The notes: generated by a model from the letters alone, not told the origin. A stretch of DNA of 64,000 nucleotides from Prorocentrum cordatum (GCA_963575745.1 CAUYUJ010004725.1:289087-353086); one strand, 5' to 3'. Shown: positions 1 through 10,499, counted from the first letter of the stretch. Numbers and translations are program-made.

Positions 1-388
1 CGATCTCCTTGGCCTGGTGATCCGATAGGACGCTGCCTTTCCTGACCAGCCTCATGATCAGGTCGTCTTTGAGACCACTCACGCGTAGGCCTGTGGTTCT
101 CAAGATTTGCTTCAAGTCGACCACGAGAAACGCGTTCAAAAGCTTGTGCCTCGCTCTTCCGTCGCATCGTGCTGGGCGAGGGGTTGTGCCAAGTCCTTGC
201 GCACTCATGGTCTTGACCTCTGTGTCAGCCCGCGTAGTCAGGTAGACGTCGGCGTCTCCAGGAGCAGGGTCAACTGCCTCCTGGACGAGATCCCCCTTGA
301 GGTCGTTCCTCGCGTAGCAACCGCACGCGCATCGTAGAACAAGCACTGCAGCGATCACCGCGCAGACGCCCATCTTCAGGATGAACCA
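1..388 (-). CDS. C-terminal tail of a Copia-type polyprotein (partial, runs off the window edge)
   Basis: The minus strand is open without a stop from about 388 to base 1, so the frame continues beyond the window. The translation begins with a hydrophobic helix (FILKMGVCAVIAAVLVLRC), followed by a polar linker and a stretch matching the SAP pattern (L-x2-ILR-x-TGL-x-VSGLKDDLI), ending in SDHQAKEI. It directly follows the RNase H region of the neighbouring degenerate pol, but in another frame: the pol frame stops at 376 and this one starts a few bases upstream. From memory, dinoflagellate Copia elements carry similar membrane and SAP-like tails after RNase H; I could not check this. SAP motifs usually bind DNA or chromatin. 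It could also be a separate small gene. The reading frame is convincing, the function is inferred. Confidence 0.55.
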
Positions 389-3341
389 GAACTTCCCGCG
401 ATCCACGTGACGGGGCACAGGTGCGGGGCACCCGCTGCCTGGCCTGGCCCCTGATACACCGTCACCTTCTCGCCTGGCGCAGAAGTCACGACTCCCGTGA
501 AAACTGCCATCGCGCTCGAGCCCTTGAGCCGCTTCCCGAAAATGAGGTTCAGAGTGGCGCAGTCCTTCTCTATCGTCGACCACTCGCTGTGCGCGGTGAG
601 CACGTCTGCCGTCATCTCATTGGCGTCCTCCTTCAGGAGCTCAAACGCCTTGGGTCGCAGCCGCTCTTGAATCCAAAGTACCTCAGTTCCAGGTGCCTGA
701 CCTTGCCCGCGCCCACTCTGCTGCACGTGCCGGACACCCCTGAACTTAGAGCTATGGTGCTCTGTGTGGTCACCATGCCGCACCGCTCCTCCGCTCGTGG
801 ATCGTCTCTGCAATTCGCTTGCAGGGGCCCAGTCTGCATCTCCGTCCACGCGAACGCCTTCAGGAGTACCATGCAAAAGGTAGCACCATACCAACACAGG
901 GTGACCTTCATAGTACCGTCCAAACCGCTGAACTCGCGCATGCGTCAGAACGTCGGGCTTCGAGACGCGCTGCATCGCGGTCTTGCTGGCGTAATGTGTG
1001 CCAGGCCTGTCCGAAGAGAGGTAGAGCGCCGTGCCTGCTGCACCTGCAACTTCCCGAGCTCGGTCCTCGGACAAAAGGTATAAGCTGCCTCGCCGTCCTT
1101 GTCCTGTAGCCTTCGCCCCTGGAGGAGCTGGCCTGCACTCTCGCTTCTGCGTCCACTGAATCATGAGATCCACGTGATTAGGATCCGCTGTCCAGAACAA
1201 AGCCTGGCCCTTCTGACCCTGGCAGCTTGTCGGTGGACCCGGCGATCCTCCTGAGGTAGTTCGTCCGGCCAGGTCTTCCAGGGCCCATTCTGGCACTCGC
1301 TGTCTCGTCCAGCTGCTCGTCAGAGCCTTCGGCCAGGAAGTCATCTCCGTGGCAGATCGCTGCGCTGTCCTCGTCGACGGCAAGGGCGCTGGGACTTGCC
1401 GGCAAGTAGAACACGTTGGGTGTCGCCACCACGCATTCCCAGTGGCCGTCGCCCATGGTAGTCCGCACCAGCTCCCCCCGCATCTGCGATGCCTTCCCGG
1501 CGCCGTTCATGGCCACCCGCAGCCGCCGGCACCTTCCAGAAAGGCGCAGCTCACGTCCAGGATGAGCGTAGATTGCCCCATCGAGGTCGGCATTGAAGAA
1601 AGCCTCCCTGGCGTCCCAGACCTGAATCATCCGCTTGTGCTCTCCCGACGAAGCGGGGCTTAATGCGGCGCGGCATAACGTCGCCCATGCAATCATGAAC
1701 GGCGGCGTGCCTTGGTAGTTGTCCTCGCGCACCTCGTGCTTGTTGATCTCCGGCGTTGCGAACCCCCACCTGACTCGGCAATCCTTCATGTGGGCTATGG
1801 GGAAGCCTCCGACATGCTCGCCGTCGGTCGCCGTCGACGTCGCCACCCCCGCGTAGACCCCATAGTCCTTCATGGCCGGCGGCTCGTCGTCGCGACCCTT
1901 CTGGCGCAGATCCTCGTCCGGGGTCTCTCCAGCGAAGTAATCGTAGTGTATCCTCTTTGGGCTCCACTGGTCGTGCTCGTGCAACTCGGCACTGACCTCG
2001 ACCGCCTGCTCGATATGCTCCTCATCTGGTCCTCCTAAGTGACTCCTGACCGTGCCAATGTGGCTCATCACGCGGCGCCTGCGTGCGCACTCACCTCGGC
2101 GGCGCCTCCTCAGCTGGCATCTCGACGAATGTTTCTCACACCTATCCGAGCACCTTGAACATCGCTTCGGGTGTGGACCCCACATTGGGTCGAAAGTCCC
2201 GTCGTAGCCTTCCTCGCAGACTGCCGATTCACAGACAGAGAGCATACCAATGGTTGCTGCTCTCGGCTCCTTGATCTCCACTTCGGTCCTGGAGTCTCCT
2301 GGGGCACCTCGGTGGAAGTCGCTCTTGAACTGACCAGGTTCCGTCTGCATGGCTGTCTGTGCTTCTGCCTCTCCTGGGACAGGAGGCATGGCCGCGTCCT
2401 CTGCAGCAGGTGCGGGCGCTACCGCTACCTCGCTGCCGCTCGACGCCGCTGCTGGCCCAGCCGCTGCCCCAGGCGCGGGGGCTCCCGCAGCCGGGGCTGG
2501 CACCGTCACCGTGGCCTCTGGGGCCACAGGGTCCTTCTCCAACTTCTCGCGCAGGAGGTCAGCCTGGATGGTCTCGAACCAATGTCGGCAGGCTCCCGAA
2601 TGCGCTCCGCATCCAGCGCTGCATGTCCTGCAGTCATCGGTCGGGCCGCGAGCGTCGATCACGCGCTCCGTGATGTGCATGCTGCGTCCGACGGGTCCTG
2701 CGCTCTTTTCAGGGATGTGCTTCCACGGCGTCACCCTGGTGTTATGGATGAGCTCAAGCAGCCGTCTAAACTCCTCCAACATCCTCCGCGCGGCCCTGAC
2801 TTCTGCACGCCGCGCTCTGGGTCGACCCCGAGGTGGGCGTCGCCGTACTCGTTCTTTCCAACCCAGATCCCTTGCGCGAAGCGGGCCTCCCACTTGCCGC
2901 GTCGAGCAGCAACTCGGGCTGGGATCCTATTCCAGACCTGTTCGCCCATCCCCGTGATCTCCCCAATGTACTCCTTGCCGTACAGCATCTTGTGGGAAGA
3001 GCCCCCGTGGCTTCGCGGCTGGATCGGATCCGCCATCTTGATCTCGCGTCCCAACTCGTGCTCCATCTTCAGCTTGTAAATCCGTAGCATACCTGCTGCA
3101 AGCTTGTTGGCGCCCTCGGCGTAGCTAGCACTCAGCATGGAGAAGGCGGTGATCATCGCGCCAAGGTAGAGTGCGGCCTGCGATCTCGAACTGCACTCGC
3201 CAGGGCCATCGCGGCAGGCTCCTGGCCTGTCTGAAGTACAACTGTCGCGTGGCCCCAGACCTCCTGCACAACTATCAAGAAGGACACCTTGTGGTCATCC
3301 AACTCTGTGCACGCAGCGTCGCTTGCGCCGGGATCTTGCAA
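376..3341 (-). pseudogene. Degenerate Ty1/Copia retrotransposon pol (integrase tail, reverse transcriptase, RNase H)
   Basis: Three to four overlapping minus-strand frames together give one Copia pol. At 3341-2731 is the end of the integrase region, with the pattern GEQVWNRIPAR...GKWEARFAQGIWVGKN that precedes RT in these elements. At 2893-1178 a 571-residue frame carries a proline/alanine-rich linker and then RT: VWDAREAFFNADLDGAIYAH and the catalytic box ICHGDDFLAEGS near 1350 (HGDD replaces the usual YVDD). RNase H-like sequence follows, YLSSDRPGTHYASKTAMQRV in the 1383-376 frame, then a jump into the 941-633 frame (TIALSSGVSGT...LELRYFGFKS) and back. These jumps mean no single polypeptide can be made as written, so it is called a pseudogene, though assembly indels could do the same. 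No LTRs or target-site duplication were recognised. The HGDDFLAEG block is one I associate with dinoflagellate Copia elements. Confidence 0.85.
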
Positions 3342-3389
3342 TCGATCGCGTTCAGAATCGCGACCGCTTGTTTGGAGAGAGCGTGATCC

Positions 3390-4020
3390 ACCGCCGCTTT
3401 ACGGTGGAAAAATTCCCCCCCTCCTCTTCCTCTGGAGCCCCCCCCCCCCCCGAAGATCCCCCCCCCTGCCCCCCCCCCCCCCCCCCTTCCCCGGCACCCC
3501 CCCCCTCGCCTAATCCCCCCTCGACCACCCCCCCGGAAAACCAAGGGGGGCCACTGCCGGTTCAAACCTCGGGAGCGGCCAGGAGGGGGGCGTCCAAAAG
3601 GGGGGGGTGCAAATCATGGCCGGCGGCATGTGCGCGGCCCAGCGGGGGGGCCAGGGACGTAATGAAATAAGGGGAAGCGCCGCGAAATCTGAGGAAATAT
3701 CATGGCCCGCGCCATGAAATCCACCTCCCCCCTAGTCATCGCTCCCTTCTTTTCCGCGCCCGAAAACCCCCCCCCCCCTCCGCTCTGGAAAACCGGGATT
3801 GGGGGGGGGGGCGCTGCCGGTTCCCCCCCCCTTCCGGAAAACCAAAAGGGGGGGCGCTGCCGGTTCGGCCCCCCCCCCCACGCCCCTTCGAAAACAAGAA
3901 GGGTCACTGCCGGTTCGGGCCCCCGCCCCCCTCGACAACAAGGGGGGGGGTCACTGCCCGCGCGCTCACCGCCAGCAAACGACTCCCGGCCCCCACCGCC
4001 GCCCGCACCACATCCTCCAC
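3390..4020. repeat. G/C homopolymer tract with recurring CTGCCGGTTC motif
   Basis: Long runs of C and G (up to about 15 in a row) alternate with AAAACC spacers and a recurrent GCTGCCGGTTC or CACTGCCGGTTC block near 3550, 3813, 3858 and 3907, all in the same orientation. Long frames on both strands here are proline/glycine artefacts. No gene is supported. Confidence 0.8.
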
Positions 4021-4590
4021 TGCTGTCCCCTGCGCCACTGTCCTCACCACCACTGTCCCCGCTGGTTCCACCACCATCCCTACTGTCCCCGCCAGTGCCC
4101 CCGCCACTGTCGCACTGCCCCCACTGCCCCCGCCGCTGTCCCCACCGTGGTCCCACTCTCCCCTACTTTCTCCGCGCCCCCAACCACTGCCTGACTGTCC
4201 CCGCTGTCCCCGCTGTAGCACTGTCTCCTCCGCTGCCCCACTGAGCTGCCCCGCTGTTCCCCCCGCTGCCCCCGCTGCCCCCGCCGCTTCCCCCGCCGCG
4301 CCTCTGTCCGATTGCCCCGCCGCCGTCGTCGCCGCCGCCCTCGCCACTGCCCCCGCCGCCATGCGCACTGTCCCACTGTTTCCACCGCATTCCCATTGTC
4401 CCCGCGCCGCTGCCCCCACCACCGCCGCCCCCACCGCTGTCCCACTGCCCCCGCTGTTTCCACCATTGTCCACCACCGTCCCCGCCGCTGTCCCGCTGCC
4501 CCCGCTGTTCCCACCATTGTCCCCGCTGCCCCCACCAGTGCCCCTGGCAGCGCGCCAATGTCCCCGCTCTCCCTGGCACGGCGGCGAAGG
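4020..4590. repeat. Diverged CCCCGCTGTCCC minisatellite
   Basis: About 570 bp of imperfect tandem units built from CCGCTGTCCCC and CCACTGTCCCC. It is open in several frames on both strands (Gly/Thr- or Pro/Thr-rich), which is a consequence of the repeat rather than evidence of coding. Confidence 0.8.
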
Positions 4591-4599
4591 GGGAAGGGC

Positions 4600-4781
4600 G
4601 GGGGGGGGGCGGGGTCGAACCGGCAGTGGCCCCCCCCGGGGCTGCGCCCACACCGGGTTTCCCGGGGGGGAGGGAGGGGGCGGTTTGAACCTGCAGTGAC
4701 CCCACCCCCCACGCACACACACACACACACACGCACACACACACACACATACGCACACACACACACACAAACACACACACA

Positions 4782-4819
<38 letters not shown>

Positions 4820-4915
4820 CACACACACACGCACACACACACACACACACACACACTTTTTCCATAAAGGACTGGATGGGGGGGGGGGGGGGGGGGGGGG
4901 GGGCGAACCGGCACT
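4600..4915. repeat. (CA)n microsatellite between reverse-oriented GAACCGGCA motifs
   Basis: A (CA)n tract with occasional G and A interruptions covers about 4708-4856, followed by a 26-base G run near 4877. On either side are reverse-complement copies of the motif found at 3550-3907 (GAACCGGCAGTG near 4616, GAACCTGCAGTG near 4684, GAACCGGCACTG near 4905). Confidence 0.85.
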
Positions 4916-4919
4916 GGAT

Positions 4920-5740
4920 GGCGCGGGGCAGGTTGCAACGCACAACTGGCTGCGAAACGCTTAGCGAGCACTTCGCCAATACTTGCGCGCAACGAGTTGT
5001 TAGCTGTTCCCTCGCCCCCCATAACTTCCTAGAAATGTTCATAACTACCCGTGACTTTTCATAACTTCCCATAACTTTTCACAACGGTTCAGAACTGTTC
5101 ATCGCTGTCCTATACGCCCGGCACATCTGGTTGATTGTTTACACGGCGACACGGTTGGCTCTAGCCCCCAAGCTGCCCTCCGAACCCCGCGGCGCGCCCG
5201 CGGCGCGCGCGCTTCATTTTCTTCGGGCGCCCGAAATGGGCACGGAAAGAACGAGCACAATGCCCAACATCAAAAATGACCCCCAAACAAACAGCGGCCA
5301 CTGTTGGGCAGCGGCCGCGCTGTTCGGGAGTGAATGTCGCGCGGATGTGCTTGGCCAGGAATGAGCATTTCAAAATCCACGCGTAATTCATGTCGATGTT
5401 CACGCGCCGTTTCGGGGTTTCGCATTGACAGGAATCCGCACACCGCCCGTTACAGCACCTCTGCAAGGTCGGTCAATGAGAGGAGAGGAGAGGACGCGGG
5501 GCGCAAAGCGAGGGCCCAACACCGCAGGACGGCAGGAAAGGGTGGCGACGTCGGGGGTCTGGGTCGAAACGCAGGCAGGCCCCTCCGACCCCCCCTCCGC
5601 CTCGGCAGCGCGGCCTCCTCCCGGGGGCGGCCGCGAAGGCGGCGATGACTAACCGGGGGGGGGGGGGAGCTCGCGCCCGGGCCCTGCCTCTCCGCGTGGC
5701 CGGGCGCGCCGCCGCCGCGCGTCGGCCCTCGCGCGTCCCT
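4920..5740. other. Region without recognisable gene; short ATAACTTCC repeats
   Basis: At 5030-5110 the motif CATAACTTCC/CAGAACTGTTC recurs every 10-15 bases. The rest, to 5740, shows only short frames with no recognisable protein, so no gene is called. Confidence 0.5.
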
Positions 5741-5744
5741 CGCG

Positions 5745-6545
5745 CGCCCCCCGCGCACCCCTCGCGCGCGCCCCGCGCGCCCCTCGCGCGCCCCTCGCGC
5801 ACCTCCTCCTCCTCCTCGGCCCCCTCCTCCCCCTTCCTCCTCCTCTCCTCGCCCTCCTCTCCTCCTCCTCCTCCTCCTCCTCCTTCTCCTCCTCCCTCTC
5901 ATCCTCCCCCTCCTCTTCCTCCTCATCCTCATCCTTCTCCTACTTGCGCCCCCTTCGCCCGCGCGCCCCTCGCGCACCCCGCGCGCGCCTCCTGCGCGCC
6001 CCTCGCGCGCCCCCCGCGTGCCCCCCGAGTGCCTCTCGCGCGCTCCTCGCCCGCCCCTGCGCGCCACTTCGCGCGCCCCTCGCGCACCCTTCGCGCGCCC
6101 CCCGCGCGCGCCTCGCGCGCCCCCCGCGCGCCCTTCGCGCACCCCTCGCGCACCCCTCGCGCACCCCTCGCGCACCCCTCGCGCACCCCCCGCCCCGCGC
6201 ACCCCTCGCGCACCCCTCGCGTGCCCCTCGCGCACCCCCCGCGCACCCCCTCGCGCGCCCCTCGCGCGCCCCTCGCGTGCCCCTCGCGCGCCCCTCTCGC
6301 GCGCCCCATCGCGCCCCCCGCGCGCCCCCTGCGCGCCCCCCGCGCGCCCCTCGCGCGCCCCTCGCGCACCCCTCGCGCACCCCTTGCGCACCCCCCGCGC
6401 GCCCCTCGCGCACCCCTCGCGCGCCCCTCGCGCGCCCTCTGCCCCTCGCGCGCCCCTTGCGCACCCCTTGCGCACCCCTCGCGCACGCCTCGCAACCCCG
6501 CGCGCCCCTCGCGCGCCCCTCGCGCACCCCTCGCGCATCACTCGC
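5745..6545. repeat. CCCCTCGCGCG minisatellite, about 800 bp
   Basis: Units of 10-11 bp (CCCCTCGCGCG, CCCCTCGCGCA, CCCCCCGCGCG) recur across the whole span, interrupted at 5800-5940 by a (CTC)n tract. Every frame is open and gives Arg/Ala/Gly- or Pro/Arg-rich translations, so the long frames here are shadows of the repeat. Confidence 0.9.
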
Positions 6546-6599
6546 ATGCCCCCACCCTCCCCCCCCTGCCCCACCTCCCCATCCCCCTCCTGCTCCTGC

Positions 6600-6815
6600 T
6601 CCCCCTTCCAGCGAGCAGCCGCCCGCGCGGAGGGCTCCGCGGCGCTGCTCGCTGCGGCGCCGCTCGACGGCGCAACCTCTCGGCAGCCGCTGCCCCCCCC
6701 TCCGGACAGATCTCCGGCCGCCCTTCTGCGGGCGCCGAGGGCCCCCCAGCGCGCGCCCGGGGAAGCGCGGGAGATCGGGCCACTGCAATGATCGCCCCCC
6801 CCCCCCCCCTCTGTT
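6600..6815. repeat. Dispersed GC-rich element (GATCTCCGGCCGCCC family), copy 1
   Basis: The block from CAGATCTCCGGCCGCCC to GGGAGATCGGGCCACTGC, followed by AATGATCG and a C run, reappears in inverted form at 16,880-17,175 and partly near 17,930-18,060. This makes it a dispersed repeat, perhaps a short non-autonomous element. Confidence 0.5.
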
Positions 6816-7115
6816 GTCCCAATAGACTTCCTACAGCACGCTTATAGCCTGTCTATAAGGCCGATGAACCCCTATTGCGGCGGCCAAAGTACATAACACT
6901 TATACGTGTTAGAGTGTCGCAATACAGCTTATAGTAGAATTGGCAACCCATATACAATTTAGATGTATCGCTATAATATTTCGGCGCAAATTCACTAAGC
7001 AAATATAGATATGTATAACATACAAAATAGGCCAAATAGCTATGCCAATAGATAGCTAAATGGATGCAAATAGAGGCCGCTAATAAGTTAAATCGTTTTT
7101 TTTTGGAGCAGTTTT
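6816..7115. other. AT-rich island
   Basis: About 300 bp are clearly AT-rich within GC-rich surroundings, with a small hairpin (CTTATAG-CCTGT-CTATAAG, near 6840) and no convincing coding frame. It lies directly before the palindromic-repeat gene array, and a similar island (16,720-16,880) lies directly after it, so the two may mark the block's edges. Their function is unknown. Confidence 0.45.
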
Positions 7116-7196
7116 CGCCCCCCCCTCCTCCCCCTCTCCCCGCCAGCCTCCTCCGCCTCCTCACCCTTTTTCCGCCTCCCCCGCGCAGGGCTTGTG

Positions 7197-7441
7197 CAGC
7201 GGTCAACCACTGCAAGCGGTCACCCGACCATTTCGACCAGCGCAAGCGGTCATCTGCCCTTCTGTGTAGCGGTTGACCCACCGCTTTGCCGAAGTAGCGG
7301 TTTGCCGAAGTAGCGGTTTCCCTACCGCTTTGCCGAAGTAGCGGTTTCCCTACCGCTTTGCCGAAGTAGCGGTTTACCTACCGCTTTGCCGAAGTAGCGG
7401 TTGACCTACCGCTGTGCCGAAGTAGCGGTTTCCCTACCGCT
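7197..7441. repeat. Palindromic 18-mer cluster 1 (28-bp tandem array)
   Basis: Six full copies of AGCGGT-N6-ACCGCT start at 7268, 7312, 7340, 7368, 7396 and 7424, with a truncated copy at 7296. From 7312 the period is exactly 28 bp: the 18-nt palindrome plus the spacer TTGCCGAAGT. Partial AGCGGT copies precede at 7197-7250. The cluster lies upstream of the first array gene. Confidence 0.95.
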
Positions 7442-7465
7442 GCGTTTGCGCAGCAAACACAACGC

Positions 7466-7552
7466 AGGAGGAGGAGGAGGAGGAGGAGGAGGAGTAGGAG
7501 GAGGAGGGGGAGGAGGAGTAGGAGGAGGAGGAGGAGTAGGAGGAGGAGGTTC
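7466..7552 (+). repeat. (GGA)n tract between repeat cluster 1 and the first array gene
   Basis: A purine tract of GGA repeats with occasional GTA, on the coding strand and about 80 bp before the start codon at 7633. Similar tracts take the same place in the next two cassettes. Confidence 0.85.
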
Positions 7553-7632
7553 TCACCTGTTCTCGGAACTGCTACGCATTGCTCAAGGCGTGCAGAGCTG
7601 CGCAGAGCTGCGGGGGCAGTTTTCGCGCAGGC

Positions 7633-8925
7633 ATGGCGGCGCCCTCGCAGATGGTCCTCCGCGCGCGCGCCAGCATGAGCTTGCTGGCGTCGTTGCGGGG
7701 CACGAAAGCCTTCGGCCAGGTCTCGAGAGCGGAGGCTGCCCACTTGAAGAGTTTGATCCAGTCCCCTGGGCACGCCGATCGGGACCAGATACAGGCGCTC
7801 GCAGAGACGATCCGCGCAGCAGGCTTCCATGCGAAAGACCAGTCCGATCTCTTGGACGCGGTCGCTGAGCTCGCGGCCGCAGCGCCCGCAGTCCCCGAGA
7901 TGCCAAGCAAGGGAGGACAGCAGGATTTCGAATCTGCCGTCTTTTTCGTGCCGAAGGCGGTGTGGGACCAGCTGGCCAGGACAGCGAATACCGACGAAGT
8001 GTTCGCCTTGTATGGCAAGCTCGGCCTGCGCCAGAAATTCTCCGAGGGGACCATGCACGCGTTGGGGCTCGTCATCCTCTGTGTGACGGAGGGCTTGGAT
8101 GAAACCTTGAGGATGGCGCCAGCCACGCGCACTAGTAGCATCAAGCCTATCAAGGCTGCGTACAAGCGCTTCGCCGCCGACCTGCCGAGCCCGCCAGTCT
8201 GGGTGGAGAAGTTGCCAAGCAGCCCTGAGGCCCTGAAGGCGCAGCACCCCGAACTCTTCAAGGCTGCGTACCCAGACGGCCTCGGGGAGATGAAGTTCCC
8301 CTTGCCAGTGCGCGTCTTCCGGGAGCTGGTGACAGTCACCAAGATGCGCTTACACGGTTCCTCAAAGAAGAATCCCTCGGTGATGTCCGCGACCCCAATG
8401 ACTGAGATGGGGCAGGTCGTCAGCATGTTGGGCGAGGCGCTCAAGAGCGTGATCCAGCAGGGCCAGCCGAAAAGCGACATCGGCTTGCGGATGCTCGCGC
8501 AGACGCCGAGGAGCAGACCTCACGTGTCACCCGCCCCGCCCTTGGCGATCACAGACAAGGCGTCAGAAGACGCGGCCGAGGAGGTCGACCAGAACGAGGC
8601 GGGCCGGGAGCAGCCCGCGGAGCCGAAGAAACAGTTCACAGTGGATGAGGCCACGAAAGCCCTCCTGGCGAAGTCGGGCGCGAAGCGCAAGGCAGGGGGC
8701 CCTCCCGCGGCCAAGGGCAAGGGGAAGGCCGAGGCCAAGCCCATGAAGGCAGTGAAAGACACCGCCAAGGGCTACAAGGCCACGGCCACAGTGTCCTACT
8801 CTCACGAGAAGAGCCGCCAGCAGTTCCTGGGCCGCTGCAGCGAGACCAAGAGCGCCGCGTTCTGCTACAAGGGGAAGAGCAAGAACGCGGTCGAGAGCCA
8901 AGTCAAGGCCCCTTCGGAAAATTAA
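7633..8925 (+). CDS. Array gene 1: hypothetical protein with AP2-like basic tail
   Basis: A 430-residue frame. I chose the ATG at 7633 (MAAPSQMVLRARAS) because sequence before it looks like a leader and carries a CTCAAG element 45 nt upstream. Residues 1-300 are probably globular and mainly helical, with no family recognised. Residues about 315-380 are Ala/Lys/Glu-rich and look disordered. The last 49 residues (VSYSHEKSRQQFLGRCSETK... then SKNAVESQVKAP) resemble a basic module common at the ends of dinoflagellate proteins, reminiscent of AP2-type DNA-binding domains; that link is from memory. It is the first of five + strand genes, between palindrome clusters 1 and 2. The 3' flank to 9217 holds no other gene. 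Expression in the nucleus or DNA binding is only a guess. Confidence 0.75.
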   Translation: MAAPSQMVLRARASMSLLASLRGTKAFGQVSRAEAAHLKSLIQSPGHADRDQIQALAETIRAAGFHAKDQSDLLDAVAELAAAAPAVPEMPSKGGQQDFESAVFFVPKAVWDQLARTANTDEVFALYGKLGLRQKFSEGTMHALGLVILCVTEGLDETLRMAPATRTSSIKPIKAAYKRFAADLPSPPVWVEKLPSSPEALKAQHPELFKAAYPDGLGEMKFPLPVRVFRELVTVTKMRLHGSSKKNPSVMSATPMTEMGQVVSMLGEALKSVIQQGQPKSDIGLRMLAQTPRSRPHVSPAPPLAITDKASEDAAEEVDQNEAGREQPAEPKKQFTVDEATKALLAKSGAKRKAGGPPAAKGKGKAEAKPMKAVKDTAKGYKATATVSYSHEKSRQQFLGRCSETKSAAFCYKGKSKNAVESQVKAPSEN

Positions 8926-9217
8926 AAAATGTTGCACGCGAGTGCGCGGCACTCACGCTCACAGCCCCCCCCCCCAACCCAGCACGAGTGCCACGCATGC
9001 GCTCGCGCATTGCACGCGTGGCCCCTTGCGGGCCTGGCGCCGCGAGCAGTGCAAGAAGTTCAAGGCGCCCATCTCGCCGAAGTTCCAGGCCTGAGATGCC
9101 CCAGGTCGCACGCTAGCCTGTCGGTCAGGCCAGCGCGGGATGCGCGCAGGAGGGGTCATCCAGAACAAAACGCCTTGCCCCTCCTATAGTTTCCGTTGCT
9201 CTCCCTCTGATACTCCC

Positions 9218-9338
9218 AGCGGTAGGGCCACCGCTACCCCATGCAGCTAGCAACTGCCATGGCAATCAGCGGTCTTCCAACCGCTTTCCCCATGGCAGCG
9301 GTCTTCCAACCGCTTTCCCCAGCGGTCTCCCAACCGCG
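9218..9338. repeat. Palindromic 18-mer cluster 2
   Basis: Four copies start at 9218, 9268, 9297 and 9321. The six loop bases vary (AGGGCC, CTTCCA, CTTCCA, CTCCCA) while the AGCGGT/ACCGCT stem is kept; the last copy ends ACCGCG. It separates array genes 1 and 2. Confidence 0.93.
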
Positions 9339-9374
9339 TTTTAAACGCGAAATTCGGGACCCGCGACCCACAAG

Positions 9375-9510
9375 TGGCAGAAGGAGGAGCAGGAGCAGCA
9401 GAAGGACCAGGAGGAGGAGGCGCAGCAGCAGAAGGAGGAGGAGGAGGAGGGTGAGCTGGGGGAGGAGCGGGGGAGGGCAAGCAGGGGGAGTAGCGGGTGG
9501 AGGGGCTGCA
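9375..9510 (+). repeat. Purine-rich GGA/GCA tract before array gene 2
   Basis: Imperfect AGGAGGAGCAGCAGAAGG repeats on the coding strand, in the same position relative to the repeat cluster and start codon as the tract in cassette 1. Confidence 0.8.
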
Positions 9511-9605
9511 GCAGAAGGGGGAGGAGAGCAAGCGATGCTGTCTGCAGCCTTTGCGGCCCAAGAGGGCCAGGTGGTCGGACGCGCCCCCCTGGGCTTGCGC
9601 CTGCC

Positions 9606-10283
9606 ATGGCGACGCCCGCGCTCAGCTTCGAGGAGCTCCTCGAGGAGCTCGACGCCGCCCAGAGGTCTGGTAGCAGCCCGAGCCAGCAGCCAGCCAGTAC
9701 GCTTGACGAGATCATGGAGGCGCTGCGGCAGCCAGCTCCAGACAGGGATGCAGCAGGCGGTTCCTCGGCTCGCATGGCTGACCAGTCCGACGAGTCCGAC
9801 GGCGACGTCCGCCAGTTGCTTGCCGCTCGCCAGGCGGCGCCTGAAGAGCCGAGCCCATGGGCGGTCAGGCCCTCGACGATCGGCAGATCATACAACTTGA
9901 CGCCCGAAGAATTGGAGAACCTGCGCGCAGAGGAGCGCCTTGCGAGGGCGGGCAACGCGCCTTGGCAGGAGCGCGGGCCAGACCCTGGCTGGGGGATCTC
10001 GGCGTGGAGGGGCCAACCCTTGCGTCTTGGCCTGAACGGTGGACAAGTGCGGTACGCGAAGCGGGGGGGCAACAACAAGGAGGTCTACCGCGAGCTCGCG
10101 AGGCAGGGGCGGCTCAGGCCCACGCCAGGCGGCACGCGCTCCGCTGGGCACTTGCACCTCTCGAAGGGCAAGGGCGACGGCGAGGCCGCGTTCTGCGAGG
10201 GCAGGGGCGACGGCAAGACCAGCGGGGGCAAGAAGGGCGACCAGAGCTCAGGCTCCAAAGGCAAGGGCAAACACAAGGCCTGA
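9606..10283 (+). CDS. Array gene 2: hypothetical protein, acidic N-terminus and Gly/Lys-rich tail
   Basis: A 225-residue frame starting MATPALSFEELLEELDAAQR, with a CCCAAG element 43 nt before the ATG. The first 90 residues are acidic and helical. The middle (NLTPEELENLRAEERLARAG, then APWQERGPDPGWGISAWRGQ) looks conserved. The C-terminal 60 residues are basic and low-complexity (KGKGDG and GKGKGKHKA repeats), suggesting nucleic-acid contact. No family is recognised. The phrase TPEELENLRAEERLAR weakly resembles FNPAELEHLRLTMQG in the retroelement frame at 60,279, so a retroelement origin is possible. The 3' flank (10,284-10,499) holds a CAATTGCAATTG palindrome but no gene. Confidence 0.65.
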   Translation: MATPALSFEELLEELDAAQRSGSSPSQQPASTLDEIMEALRQPAPDRDAAGGSSARMADQSDESDGDVRQLLAARQAAPEEPSPWAVRPSTIGRSYNLTPEELENLRAEERLARAGNAPWQERGPDPGWGISAWRGQPLRLGLNGGQVRYAKRGGNNKEVYRELARQGRLRPTPGGTRSAGHLHLSKGKGDGEAAFCEGRGDGKTSGGKKGDQSSGSKGKGKHKA

Positions 10284-10499
10284 GCCGCCTCGGCTTCGGG
10301 TCGCGCTCTCCGAGGTCGCTGACCAATCGGATCGCAGCGTGGGGCTGCGCTGCCACAGTCATTGTAAAAATAAGTCGGAGCGCGGCAGAATAAGCGCTTC
10401 ACCATCCTGACCCTTCTTCAATTGCAATTGTCCCGAAGAGCCGTTTTGGACAATTGAGGTTTCGTGGCGGTTCTTTCCCTCGCCCCACCCTGCAGCGTC

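Noticed and set aside
3548-3570. tRNA gene suggested by GGTTCAAAC
   Set aside because: No A box, acceptor stem or cloverleaf could be drawn around it; kept only as a weak B-box resemblance.
3904-5072. Frames of 250-372 residues across 3.9-5.1 kb
   Set aside because: They are produced by homopolymers, the CCCCGCTGT minisatellite and the (CA)n tract.
5450-6574. Long Arg/Gly/Ala-rich frames on both strands
   Set aside because: They are direct translations of the CCCCTCGCGCG minisatellite, open in every frame.
7268-7441. CRISPR-like array (18-nt repeat, 28-bp period)
   Set aside because: The 10-bp spacers are identical rather than unique, the repeats are short palindromes recurring in six clusters, and there are no cas genes; the setting is eukaryotic.
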